DNA of 64,000 nucleotides from Parasponia andersonii. Lineage: Eukaryota > Streptophyta > Magnoliopsida > Rosales > Cannabaceae. Position 1 is the first letter of the stretch; each line of letters starts with the position of its first letter. Position numbers and translations under genes: made by a program. The stretch is from assembly GCA_002914805.1 (NCBI GenBank), contig JXTB01000001.1:2011904-2075903 (forward strand). Reading direction: 5' to 3'. The notes beneath the pieces are model-generated. The model saw only the letters and a program-made list of their open reading frames with translations. It was not told the DNA's origin and made no database searches. Shown here piece after piece: positions 1-11,722 of the stretch.

Positions 1-902
1 CTGAAAAGAAATACGCAGGGATTCAGACATCGAGGATTTTCACTATGCTAGCACTTTGGGTATTCATCCTAAGATTGTACTAAGTAAGCAAGCTCATTCC
101 TAAATAGTCTACAGATTCGTAAAAATGTTCGAGCAGTTCATCAGTAAATGTTCGAGCAGTTCATTGGGAATAAAATAGGGTATCAGACCCTAGAAATTCT
201 TTTCATAGGTTCATTTCTGATTGTTATCTAGTAAGTATACCCTACGGACTGAAAAAGGGGGAGTGTAAAAAAATTCTCATTTCACTTCAGTGAGATGAGT
301 ATTTATTCCTAAAGATTGAAATCACTTTCAAGAATAGAAGAAATAAGAAAAGAAATAAACTGACCTTTCTTCAGAAGCGGAAGATTTGAGATGATTTGAA
401 CTTCGTCGGAGAAGAAGCTGTGATTTGTGCGAGCTGAAAGATGAAACGGCGCTAGGGTTCTTTGGAGTTTTGATGTTTTCTGATATAGAAACAGTAAAAT
501 GAAACAGGACAGGTTGGTTTCTGATATTTATAATCCAGGTACCGTTAAATCATAGCCGTAGATCAGTGAGTTTGAATTTTAAATCTGAAGGTCGAAGATT
601 GCGCGAGATTTGATTCTATCCGAAAAGTCAGAATTGTTTAAAATTTGAAAAGATTTGGTTTTAAAAGAGTGACGGTTGATATCATTAGACTTCCTCGAAT
701 TCTGCTCTTTCTCAGAAAAGGCTACACGTGTTCCGTTCTGACAGAAAAGAGATACGCGTGATCTTGAGAGAAGGGATTTGAAATCTGGCGGCTCTTCGAC
801 TATTCAGACCTCAAGTTTAGGTTATGACATCACATTTTTAAGGTCGCACAGTAATTGGAAGCTCCATTTCGTCCTAAAGAACTAATGGAGCTGGGGGGCA
901 AT
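1..902 (+). mobile_element. 3' internal end of an LTR retrotransposon (family A), non-coding
   Basis: No protein is readable here. The stretch ends in a purine-rich tract directly against a TG-starting LTR, which is the arrangement of the internal 3' end of an LTR retrotransposon read on the + strand. The rest of the element would lie left of the window. The part around 360-480, read on the - strand, looks like a gene leader (pyrimidine-rich, CCCTAGCGCCG), so an unrelated leader captured inside the element is possible. The PPT style (GGAGCTGGGGGG) resembles Tat-type Ty3/gypsy elements, but that lineage call is only inference. Confidence 0.45.
885..902 (+). other. polypurine tract of family A element
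   Basis: ATGGAGCTGGGGGGCAAT ends immediately before the LTR start TGTTG at 903. Plus-strand DNA synthesis of LTR elements is primed from such a tract. A 9-bp inverted repeat (AGCTCCATT at 860-868, AATGGAGCT at 884-892) overlaps it. Confidence 0.55.
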
Positions 903-1539
903 TGTTGTGCAGTCTAAAATCCTAAGGTCGGATAAGGCTTAAGTTCGACCTCCTCCGTGATGGTTATGTGCGACCTCTTCCATAGGTTATATGCGACATT
1001 TTCCGTGTAGTCTCTTTTTAAATATGTGCGTCTCTTTCTGTATAGGCGGTGAGTGACCTCTTCCGAAAGAAAAGGGAAACAAGTATATGCTATGTCAAAC
1101 AGGAAACCTACAAGGAAAGGGAAACAGAAGTCTCCTATTTATGATCAACTAGTTATCCGTTTTGAATGGTTATCCAATTATATTGTTACTTAATTTATGT
1201 TACCCGATTGTATAGTTACCCGTTTATACAATTAGGATCATAGGGACATAGGGTTACCTTTACCTATATAAAGGGGACTCAATGTTCCGAAGAGGGATCA
1301 AGTTTTGAGTATTCTACTTGCTTTTCAGTTTTTCCAATTTCCAGACGAGACATTGTAACCTTGAGTGCTTGTAATTCTCCATAAAATAGTAGAAAAACAG
1401 TGGACGTAGGCTCATCTTTTTCGGGGTTGAACCACTATAAAATCCTCTCTCTTTATTTGCTTTGATTAATAACTCAATTTGCACAAGCCACATCTCTAAA
1501 TTTTTTCTAAATTTATTGTTGATAAAACCTCCATCAACA
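903..1539 (+). repeat. LTR of family A (3' LTR), + orientation
   Basis: Begins TGTTGTGCAGTCTAAAATCC and ends CCTCCATCAACA, so it has TG...CA ends with short inverted termini (TGTTG/CAACA). A TATA box (CTATATAAAGG, 1264-1274) fits the U3/R promoter. The reverse complement of this segment is found again at 10902-11722, for example the block around 1410-1539 with GGTTTTATCAACAATAAAT. It lies directly 3' of a polypurine tract, which makes it a 3' LTR. The - strand open frame at 1314-1565 lies inside the LTR and is not a gene. Confidence 0.75.
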
Positions 1540-2711
1540 CTAATTGCAGGGGTTCTTCTTGTCATTTACGCAAATCCAACTGAAATTTATAATTACCCGA
1601 AAATTTTATCCTAGAAAAGAAAAAAAAAAGAAAAAGGAATCTACTCAACTCTTTCAAAAGTTATATGGTTTTATGAAACCAAATGGCAAAAGGGGCGAAT
1701 TTACAGACATGCCACGGCGTCGTTTATTTGCGTATATTGTAGAAGTGTTCCTGCTATGACGTTTACGCGGTTTTGCCAAATGCCGAGCTTTCCCTTTCTT
1801 TTTGGCCTCAAAGCTACGAAACAAAAGGAATAAATACTACTCAAATGGTTATTATCGTTTCACCATTGAAGCTAAAACATCAATAAAAATATACAATGGT
1901 AAAACTATTTTTCACTTAAAAAAAAAAAAGAAAAAACATTGGGAAAACAGTATTTTCCTCCTTTTTCCTTTTGATTGGAGAGCACACAGAATCAATCTAC
2001 CATAGTTGTGTGGTATTGAAACATGCCCAAGAGCCAAGAGTCCTTTTTTTTCTCTTTTGTTTTTTCGTAAGAGTTCAAATTAGATAGCTTCTATAATTAT
2101 CAATATACTTCTTTTTATTTTCCTTTCAGAAAAATATATGCTTCCTTTTTCATAGTATTTTTAAAATTTTTGTGAAATGGAAGCATAATTTTGCATGGAG
2201 AAATAAAAGCAAAGATTCTAAATTTGGAATTGGGAATCCCTGATTTACTATTAAAAAAACGAAAATATATACGATGGATGTGTTTTTTTAATAAAAAATC
2301 ATATGTGAAGCAATTTATCAATTAATATGTACGAAATCAAAAGATTTCTTTTGGTAATTATCATGTAGAATATTTTATACACCATTTATCCTATCATATT
2401 CAAATACTGACTTGGGATGCCCCAAAGGTTCTTAAATTGTATTTTAGCACATCAAGAGAGAAGAAAATTCCAAGCAAACAAATTTAGATTAGTTCTTTTC
2501 TACCTAAAAGGAAATATTATATTTTTCTACTATCTATTTAATCTCAAACTAATTATATTATAATAATATCATCGTATGCTGTTTCTTGGGCAAGGGTTCG
2601 ACCAAGTCCCACTAAAATAAATATTAAAACGATAAATGCCTAGCAACATGTAAAAAGGGAAAAAAAAAAATTAAAAAGGAAAATTTACACTACACACCAA
2701 AATTTGTAAAA
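1540..2711. other. AT-rich intergenic DNA, no gene seen
   Basis: Contains A/T homopolymer runs and short chance open frames on both strands (1544-1759, 1802-2005, 2115-2321) whose translations are low-complexity, Lys- and Phe-rich and show no domain. It starts at the outer edge of the family A LTR. The 5 bp after the LTR (CTAAT) cannot be tested as a target duplication because the other LTR is outside the window. Confidence 0.6.
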
Positions 2712-2942
2712 ATTACAGTAACATCCCCTGAACTAAAATATTTTCCGGTAACACCCCAAGATAAAAAAAGTTAACAAATGCCCTGTCTACTCATTAATTT
2801 GACTATTAATTTTTTATTAAATCATAAATTATATTCATATCAAAACAGCAATTTATTATCAAACTTAAAGTAATAACATTCTTAATTAGTAAAAATTACA
2901 TTGATTTTTCGAATATTTTTTAGTACTGGGTGTCACTGTAAT
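2712..2942. mobile_element. foldback / MITE-like element upstream of the DUF789 gene
   Basis: The left end ATTACAGTAACATCCCCTGA (from 2712) and the right end read backwards, ATTACAGTGACACCCAGTAC (from about 2942), are imperfect inverted repeats of about 30 bp around an AT-rich core of about 170 bp with no open frame. That is the build of a small non-autonomous DNA transposon. The exact target duplication is not clear, so the superfamily is left open. Confidence 0.5.
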
Positions 2943-4207
2943 AATTTTGATTTAAGAGCCTCACCACAATTGTGACATAAATAAAGGAGTATTACCATAA
3001 TTTCTCGTGCTTTAAAAAAAAAAAAATAAGGGCAGAGAGACCTTGATAGAGACAGATGAGCGTAGTAAAATGATAAATCTGGTATTCCGATGCCTTGATG
3101 ATTATTGGTATCCAAAACCTCTCTCATACACTGTTTCTCTCTCTAGCTATCTCTCTCTCTTTCTCTCTCTTCCCTGGTCGTTATTTTTAAGAACCAAAAA
3201 ATTCTGCTCTTTCCCAGTTATGATTGGAAATTTTCTGAGTTCTCATTTCTCCTTTTCTATGTATTTCTTTTAGGTCCTGCTATTATTTTCCCGGGGAAGT
3301 TGATTTGGTTTCTCATGATTTTTTTTCTTCTGTCGAAGAAAATCGTCTGAGTTCGAACGCTTAAATTTTGAGTCACTGGTGATCGATCAATCAATCAATC
3401 AATCACTAACACATAACCTAAGTTTCTGTCGAAACAGAGAAAAGGATCTTTCTTTCTTTGCGCGTCTCTTTGCTCTTTTTTTTTTTTTTTTTTTTTCTTC
3501 CCTTCGTTTTCTCGGGCTTTCTCGCTTAAATTTTCCCAAAGGCTTGATTGGTGGGCTTGATTTAACTTGAAGGTTTAGCTTTGAACCTCGGTGACCCTTT
3601 TTTTTTAATTTTTCATTTTCTTTATTTCCTTCCGGAAATGGAGTGCGTTTCTTTGAAAGCAGAACAAAGTAGAGAAAAACGCTTGAGTTTTCTTTAAGGT
3701 TTTAGTGTGAGAAAAAAAGAAAGAGAAAGAAACAGAGAAAGTGAAACTTCTTCTTTTTTTGATCGGAAAATTGGCTGGAAATCGGATTCAACGGTGTACG
3801 TAAAGGTGTTGGACTTGGCCAACATTTGACAACCAAGACTTCGTGTGAAGCATAGATAGATATTTTAGATAGAGAGAAAAAGAAGGAAGGAGAAGGAGAA
3901 GGAGAAGGAGAAGATTTTTGAGCCTTGCGTGAATTTTGGATGTCCTAAGCGTCGAAAAATAGAAGTCTTTGCAAACCCATTTTGCATTTTTTTTTGGTCT
4001 CTCTCTCTAATAGGGAAAATCAAATCCCGACAATATCTCTCTCTTCCTTCCCCTTTTCTCTCTCCAACCTCTTTTCTTTTGTCCTCTGTTTTTTGGTCTT
4101 CTTTTCTGAGCTTCCTCTGTTTTCAGGGTTGGTGAGAGAAACCTTAATTTCTTTCCCCCCCGCCCCTCTCTCTATCTCTCCGTCTTTCCTCTTTCTCTCT
4201 CTAAAAC
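2943..4207 (+). promoter_or_regulatory. promoter and 5' leader region of the DUF789 gene
   Basis: This is the only sequence between the foldback element and the start codon. It holds a CT microsatellite (about 3127-3175), a long T run (about 3476-3496), GGAGAA repeats (3889-3913) and a strongly pyrimidine-rich stretch (about 4040-4200) next to the start codon. CT/GA-rich tracts are common around plant transcription starts and in leaders. A three-codon upstream frame (ATG TCC TAA) occurs at 3940. Short open frames here (3043-3273, 3379-3570, 3929-4221 and the antisense 4020-4238) are low-complexity translations of these tracts. No transcription start can be fixed from sequence alone. Confidence 0.5.
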
Positions 4208-5875
4208 ATGATTTTGGATAAAGGGTCAATGCAATCAAACCTTGAATGCTTCCTCAATTGCACAACACCGGTGGTCCAATCTCAGTTTCTACCCAAGGTT
4301 GGTTTGTTCTCTTTTTTGACTTCAATATTTTGGTTTCATTTCTAGTTTAATTCTTTACCTTTTTTTTCTGTTCTTGGAAATTAACCTAATTTTTCATCTG
4401 GGTTATGATTATTTTGTTGATTTTATTAGACTGAGATTCGGAACCTTAATCGTCTATGGCACCCATGGGAGAGAGAAAAGGTTGAATATTTCACCTTGGC
4501 TGATCTTTGGAATTGTTATGATGAATGGAGCGCTTATGGTGCTGGTGTCCCAATTGCCTTGGACAACGGAGAGACCCTTGTGCAGTACTACGTTCCTTAT
4601 CTCTCTGCTATTCAAATTTTCACAAGCAATTCCTCCATTAATAGTTTCAGGTACCACTTTAAGTTTTCTACATTTTCCAAAAATTAAGCCATAGTTTTTG
4701 TTTTTTTGGTCTAAAATGTCTTCAACAAAATACATACGAATCAATTGGGATTGATTGTATCTCTTGATTTGCTTTTGTTTACCACTTTTATATATGACAT
4801 TTCCTAGTAAGTTGTTTATCACAGACACATTTTAGCAATTGAAGTTCATTGATTTGGTTTTTGTGAGCTATAGTTGGTTTGGATTAAATTTTGATATTGA
4901 ACCTTATTCCATGTATCTAGATGGAGAAAGTAACAATGAGATTGAATGACAGTATTAATATTTAATTAATTTTCAGGGAAGAGGTAGATTCAGGTGACTG
5001 TGAAACAAGGGACTCTTATAGTGATTCACTAAGCGATGATAGTGAGAGCGATAAGTTGTGGAGATGGGATGGCTGCTCTTCTGAAGAAGGAGGGTTTGAG
5101 CAAGATAACAGTGCTTTGCATCTAAATGACAGATTGGGTTATCTTTACTTTCAGTATTTTGAGAGATCAACTCCTTATGGAAGAGTCCCTCTAATGGATA
5201 AGGTACTACTGTTACACCTTTTACGTTTATATTCTTTTTGGGTAAGCTAACTTGTGTCTCTCTTTTTTTGATTCTTTTCCTTGATTAGCGTGTAATCTGC
5301 TTCTCTGTGTTCTTTTTTTTTCCCCTCCTTCAATCAAAGACTTATGAAGCATCAAAAGATTTGTGGATTTGCTAGTATCAGTTAACACTTTTTCTTGCAG
5401 GACATCTTTAATAGATACTATTCAACTTTTTGACTTTTCAACAAGAAAATTGTTTCATATAATACGTATCTTTCTAATAATTTTGGAGAATTTTGAAGGG
5501 CAAATTTCCTTAAGCATACATATCGTGACAATAAGTTTGTACGAATAATGATTATTGGTCATGACTCTTGAGCATCTGTTCTCTCATCTTAATTATTTAG
5601 TCTTTTTGACTGTCTTTTTTACTATTGTTTTTGTGAAGAAAATTTGATAAGAATCCCATTTATGAGTTTCTAATATTTTTGAGATATGGTTGTGACCGAC
5701 CGAATATGTTCATTAATCCCTTGGCTTTCTATCTCTTGTAGAACTGTGGATTCTCTAATTGACAACATTTGATTCTTTGCTTTTCCAGATCAATGCATTG
5801 GCTCAAAGATACCCTGGCTTGATGTCACTTAGGAGTGTTGATCTTTCACCAGCTAGCTGGATGGCAGTTGCCTGG

Positions 5876-5910
<35 letters not shown>

Positions 5911-6673
5911 GTCTGCAATAAATTTTTACATATAATACGTTGGACTCTTAATTAACCACAATTAAAGCTTGAAAATCTCTCTTTTGAGCATGCCTTACTC
6001 ATATCCGTCTTTCATCTAGTACAAGATCACTCTCAATTTGGCTCTCTCTTTAGGCCTGGAAAGAGAGAGATTACTTCTCAATGTTATAATAATGAAAATT
6101 ATAAGGGCAAGACCATATTATTGCACGTGCATGCTTCCTTACATATCTTAAAGCCAACAAAAATAATAATTAATAATAATATAAAGGAGGACTAATCTTT
6201 TGATGATTTTGGTTTATATTCAGGTACCCAATATATCACATTCCAATGGGTAGGACCATTAAGGACTTGTCTACTTGCTTCCTCACTTATCACACTCTTT
6301 CATCTTCTTTCCTAGGTAACAAATAATTTTAGTGATTGATTGATTTCCTCTATCTCTAATGTCACTTTTGAAAAGCTTTAAATCCCATCAATAATATATT
6401 TATGGTGTATAATGTTCAGACATGGACGTTGAAGATGAGATTGATGAAAACAACGTGGAAATGAAGAGGAAGAGAGAGGAAGGAGAGGGAATCTCTCTGC
6501 CACCATTTGGGCTGGCCACTTATAAGATGCAAGGCAATGTGTGGGTCTCGGGCAATTGTGGCCGGGACCAAGAGAGGCTTTTGTCGCTTTTGAGCGTGGC
6601 TGATTCATGGCTAAAGCAGCTTAGGGTCCAGCATCATGACTTTAATTACTTCACTGGGAATATTCGCCGATAA
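4208..6673 (+). CDS. DUF789-family protein, six exons
   Basis: Spliced gene with exons 4208-4297, 4430-4650, 4977-5202, 5789-5874, 6224-6315 and 6420-6673. All introns start GT and end AG, phases agree, and the exons total 969 nt (322 codons plus TAA). The product matches the plant DUF789 family from family knowledge: an N-terminal SNLECFL block, the [19 protein letters not shown] block (exon 2), GAGVPI...[13 protein letters not shown], an acidic Ser/Asp stretch (exon 3), [20 protein letters not shown], then [20 protein letters not shown] and [20 protein letters not shown] (exons 4-5), and PPFGLATYK with a C-terminal [16 protein letters not shown] (exon 6). Exon 6 also encodes an Asp/Glu/Lys/Arg-rich insert. 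No signal peptide or membrane segment is seen. Molecular function is unknown for the family. The start is the first ATG in frame with these blocks. Every block is intact, so this is probably a working host gene. Confidence 0.93.
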
Positions 6674-7240
6674 TGCTAGAAAAGAGAAAAGTAAAAAGAA
6701 AAAAAAAAACAACCCACAAAAACTCACTCAAGAAAAAAAAATGGAAGGGATTGATCACTTAGGAGTATTTGGGTTTGTAACCTTGGTGGGAATTATGGAC
6801 CATCGTTTACTATGTAGTGGCTCTTTTTTGGTGGTGCCGTTACTTGACTTTTCATTTTTCCATCGAGCTGGTGAGTGAGTTGACGAGTTGACACTTGTTC
6901 TTTTTTTTTTTTTTTTTGGCTTGCTGCTGTTTGAGCGGTGAATATGGGGCTTCTTAATTTTTTTTTTATTTTAACATGTAGAGAGATGGGTGAGTTTGAG
7001 AGAAAGAGGCACTTGAAGCAAGGAGTTTGTATATGGAGTGTGTAAATTACTTTTTCTCTTGACCTTATTAATGGAGCCATGGGAGAGACGAGGAAAATAT
7101 ACCCTGCTGGTTATTGCAAATTATTTTCTTGTTTTTTTCCATCTTTTTTTAATTTTGATGATTTTAACTTTTTTTTTAAGACTTTGGAAGCTTCATAATG
7201 GACCCGAAGCTTATATATGCTTGCTGAAAATTAAAATAAA
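6674..7240 (+). other. candidate 3' UTR with poly(A) signal
   Basis: Follows the DUF789 stop codon. AATAAA at 7235-7240 is a plausible plant poly(A) signal, preceded by T-rich stretches (about 6900-6970, 7120-7180). No conserved protein is seen in any frame. The true cleavage site is not visible. Confidence 0.4.
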
Positions 7241-7512
7241 CAAAATTATAACGACTATAACAAAGTTTTTTTTTTTGGATAATACAAGACCAGAAAAATA
7301 GTGGCCTTGCGGGGTCCACTGTGTTGAAAATGAAAGGCTTACCATCCCTGCTGTTTAGCGAGAAATCAACCAAAACATCACCGTTATTATTATTACCATT
7401 ATTATTATTGTTTTGGTTTTTTGTGGGGAACAGCTGAGATCTGCTTCATTATAAACTCGTTTTTTATGAATTCCAAAACCAACCAAGACGCTACTGTTTT
7501 TTCTCTTTGGCC
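7241..7512. other. intergenic, no gene seen
   Basis: AT-rich sequence with T runs and a short ATT repeat (about 7385-7410). Nothing recognisable. Confidence 0.6.
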
Positions 7513-7887
7513 TTAGGCTATCTTTGCAGAGAGGAAAGAAAATATGAGAGGGGAAAGAAAAAAAAATCTAGGAAAAGGGGAAAAAATTTTCTTGTTTGGT
7601 ATAAAGAAAAGAAGAAAATTAACTTATTTAAAAGTAATTATTTTATTTTCAATATAATGAATTTAAAAATTAATATGTAAGATTAAATTAATAGATATAT
7701 TTTTGTGATTAACTAAAATATTTTTTCTTAAATTTTTATGCGCTCCATTTCAATTTTTTTCCTCCCCTTTTCTCTTCCTTTCTCTTATCCTTAATAACAA
7801 ATAATCAATTTTTCCCTTTTCTACTCATTTTCTCTCACGCCCTTTCCTTCCTCTCCTATTTCTCTCCTACCAAACATAGACAGGCTT
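7513..7887. mobile_element. MITE-like inverted-repeat element downstream of the DUF789 gene
   Basis: The left arm (AGGCTATCTTTGCAGAGAGG, from about 7514) and the right arm read backwards (AGCCTGTCTATGTTTGGTAG, from about 7886) are related. Both continue into purine-rich GAGAGGAAAG-like sequence, so the element can fold back on itself for over 60 bp per arm. The core is AT-rich and non-coding. The target duplication is unclear. Moderate confidence that this is a transposon and not a chance purine/pyrimidine palindrome. Confidence 0.4.
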
Positions 7888-10800
7888 GACTTTTTTCATA
7901 TCTATGTGCAATCCTATCCCCCAGTGTTTTGAGTCCACATGTATTATTGAAATTTAATGAATTTGAGCCCTCTACTCGGGTATTTGATTTAAACCTAAGA
8001 AGGTTCTGTTTAGAGTTCGGATTCCAGCGATAAAAATGGGGGGAATGGAGTTTTTTTTTTTTAAATGATAAATGAGGTTAATTCATGCAGTTTAGGAAGA
8101 TGTAGGCTCCGACTGGATACACTTTGAATTTTATTATTATATTTGTATAAATTGAGAACAAAATAAAAAGATTTATTTATGTTTTTAATTTTTAAAAACA
8201 ATCTACTTAATTGCTAACTTACCCAATCATTTCTAGTTTCAAATATGTTTATTAAGAGGTGATCGCATGTTTAGTTTTATTTGTAACCACACCCCACCTA
8301 GGTTAGGTTCAAATCTCTGACCCTTTATTCCGAAAAATATGTGTATTAAGAGTGAAAGAGGAGGGAGAAAATCAAGAGATTAAAAAGAGAGACATTAGAG
8401 AGGAGATAAGTAGGAGATATTATTTTGGAAAATAAAAAATATTCACTTGCAAAATTTTAAAATTAAAAGTAAAAAATAAAAATAAGATTACCAAACATGC
8501 CTTTTCGTTCCTGAAAGAAAAATTGTCAAGTTTTTATTTGCTTAATAGAAAATTTTAAAAAAAATTTATCTAATCAAACCCCAATTTTTACACAAAAAAA
8601 AAAGTCTCTAATTGATATAGCTAGAACCTAAGATGAAAGTTTTATACGTAATTTTAAGAATTTTTTTTGTCTTCTTTTCTCTGACTTTTTCCTTATATTT
8701 TGTAAAGTTCCAAACACAGACAAAAGATTTATGGTATTTTTCCCAATGGCAAACTATATTTGCATCCCCGTATAATTATTAAGACATTCCTATAATAAAT
8801 AATAAAAAGATAAGTCAAGAGAATATATTAAAAGCTAGTTAAAAACACCCCTAAGTACATTCTAAAGCCAATTTTTTTTCCAACAAATGGATCAATTGAA
8901 AAGAATTAGAAATCCTAACTTTTAGGATGAAAAGTTTAAATCTTGAAAAAAAAAAAAAACAACTATAAAAGAAACACATAATTAACACGAGAAAATGAAA
9001 GTCAAGCTAGGAAAGAAAGACAAAAAAAACAAATTGACCATAAAGCCATACAAGTTTAGGTTATTTAACCCTGTTTATTAACGATACACTCCCAAAAAAA
9101 AAAAAAATTGCTGTACAAGAAGGTAAAACATTAGGAGTGAAGATGAATTAAGTAGAAAACATTAAGAAGATAAAAGATGGAAGAAAAAAAGGAAAAAAAT
9201 GGAAGAAAATTCTGAATAGAAATTGGCTTCTGGGAATTAAATTAAAAATGAGTAAGGAGGGAAAGATAAGGTGCCTTTTTTTTTTCCTTCCTAAATTGTC
9301 AATTTTAGTCATTTTATTAGTTAATGAGGTGCTTTTATGTAAAAATATGGTGTATATATAATCCTCCATTCCCAAATCTTCACGCTAATGAATTTGCACC
9401 ACAACATACTGGTGCCAATTTTCTTTTCCTTTTCGTAAAATATTTGTTTTTCCAGATCTTGTGAACTGAATTATTATAGGTTCGGCAGGGGTTGTGGTAG
9501 CATGTTTATGGTGATGCTTAAGAATTTAAATTAGATTAACTTAAAAGGAAAAAGATATACTTATTTTACTGATTGGATATTTAAATCTTTATGCAAGCTG
9601 GGTTAGCCGGTTTCAATAAGAGTCAACGAAAATTTAACTTTCACCTTAATTTGGTCACTTCAAATACGTCAAATGGTTTTCTCAGCGTCCAATTAAAGTA
9701 TATATATATATGTGGTCGATGTAAATGCCAATGGGAAATTGGAATTGGTTGTTTCCAATGAAGACACGCAAAATATAGATTTTTTCTTATAGTAAACATC
9801 ACTTTCTAAACTCGAATCCTAAGCCGGTAAAAATAATTTATTGGGGATTTATTTGTCATAACTTTTATTTATATATAAAAAAATGATATGTTTTAACTGT
9901 GCTATGATACATGCTAATGCTATATTTGATTCGTTAGTGACCAGAAAGTCTAGAAGTGGGAGTTGGACCATCTATCTCAATAATCTATTGACTCGAGAAA
10001 TAAATAGGGAAAAGAAAAGCTGTTTCCTGGGAGGTCTATGGTACCCATTGGTGCTTCATAGCTTATCTTTGGACAATCTAATCCATATTAATTCCACAAG
10101 ACCTAATTCTTAACACCAAATTTCCAAATCGGACCTGCGGACTGTTATGTCATTCCAAATGCATGAGCTCAAAGCTTGGATATACGTATTATATTTTACA
10201 AAAGCATGTGCAACCATGTTTGTGGTTCTTAGCTAGCTTCTAAGGTAGAGTCTCCCATTTGACTTAGATAGCCTCTTTTTTTGAGTGCAAACATCAATAT
10301 TATCCACTTAAGAGTTAGTCCCAGCTCCCAAAAGTGGAAACCCAATTCACTATCTTATCCTCGCCCTGAAAAAAAAAAAAATAAATAAAAAAAACGGTAC
10401 ATTTTATTTTTCATCCCAAATAGTGCACCCACTAGTAAAATGTTGTACATTAATGAATTCAAAAAAAAGTCGCACGAATTTGGAGTCCAGCCACCAACAA
10501 ACATAATTTGCATCACACACATGGGTATTGGGCATTGGGGCTGATCCTTTGGTCCATGACACATGGTCATCTTGGCTGTATGGCACTTGGATTACACTAA
10601 GCACTCATTTATTTGACACATCATTTTGACACGATCATATGAACGAGCTTGAATATTTGTCATGCTATAAGGAACTTTTGTATATTTGGGAATATGGCCC
10701 ATGAATATATTGATTTTAGGGCAATTAATCGAGGATGGATAGTGTTTGGGCCGGTTTCAGAGTTGGACCGTGTGAGTGGCACGTGTACAGATTGTATTCG

Positions 10801-10901
10801 TTGTAAGAGAAATAATTGAAGTTTCAATGCTGACGCTTCTCGTCCGAGATGATGTTTTCAATTTTCATCACTAATAAAGACCATAAAAAGTGAAAATAAA
10901 G
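7888..10901. other. AT-rich intergenic DNA, no gene seen
   Basis: Three kilobases without a convincing coding region on either strand. Short frames (9148-9375, 9883-10113, 10355-10604) give low-complexity or non-conserved peptides. A second weak purine/pyrimidine stretch (about 8340-8560, ending near ACCAAACATGCC) resembles the arms of the element at 7513-7887 but cannot be bounded. Confidence 0.6.
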
Positions 10902-11722
10902 TGTTGATGGAGGTTTTATCAACAATAAATTTATGAATAATTAAGAGATGTGGCTTGTGTAAACTGAGGTAAATAATCAAAGCAAATAAAGAGACACGGA
11001 TTTATAGTGGTTCGGCTCCAAAAAAGGTGAGCCTACGTCCACTGTTTTCTCACTATATTGATGAATATCCAAGGGTACAATACTCGAATGCTAATGGAGA
11101 ACGCTCAAGACTTAGACCACCCTAAGCGTGTGTTTGCTCTAACTTCTACTCTCTCTGACTTGTTTCTGCCCAGAATGTGTGATGATCCCTTCAGAACACA
11201 AAGCCCCCCCTTTATATAGACTGTAGAGACCCTATCCCACTAGGTTCCTTATTCAACTAGGATCCTAATTTGAACAAACGGGTAACTATACAATTGGGTA
11301 ATTATCCAATTAAGTAATTGGATAATTATTCAAAACGGATAACTGGATAATTACAAACAATACAATTAGATAACTACTCGAAAAGGATAACTTAGTTACT
11401 CGCAAATAGGAGTCTTCAGTTTCCCTTCCCTTGTAGGTTTCCTTTACTACATTTACCTAGTTCCCTCTTCTTGTAGGTTTCCTTTATAGTGTTTTTGTGT
11501 TTCCCCTTTCCTATAGGTTCCCTGTTTATTAAGGAAAACTATACGGAGAAGGTCGCACAAAAATCTGCAGAAGAGGTCGCATGCAAGCATTACGGAGAAG
11601 GTCGCATGTAAACATCACAGAGGAGGTCGCATATATTCTATATGTGGAAGGTCGCACATATCCTTCACAGAGGAGGTCGCATATACATCATATGCAACCT
11701 TAGGATTTTAGACCGTACAACA
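10902..11722 (-). repeat. LTR of family A, solo, - orientation
   Basis: On the + strand it starts TGTTGATGGAGGTTTTATCA and ends GTACAACA. Its reverse complement begins TGTTGTACGGTCTAAAATCC and follows the LTR at 903-1539 end to end, including the TATA box (+ strand TTTATATAG at 11211-11219). It contains four or five copies of a GGTCGCA-type motif between about 11550 and 11690, more than the other copy, and is about 180 bp longer. No internal retroelement sequence adjoins either side, so it is a solo LTR. The flanks TAAAG and GTGAG do not match as a target duplication. Confidence 0.8.

Noticed and set aside
4454..4828. 124-codon - strand frame
   Set aside because: Antisense to exon 2 of the DUF789 gene, whose + strand reading has conserved blocks and correct splice sites.
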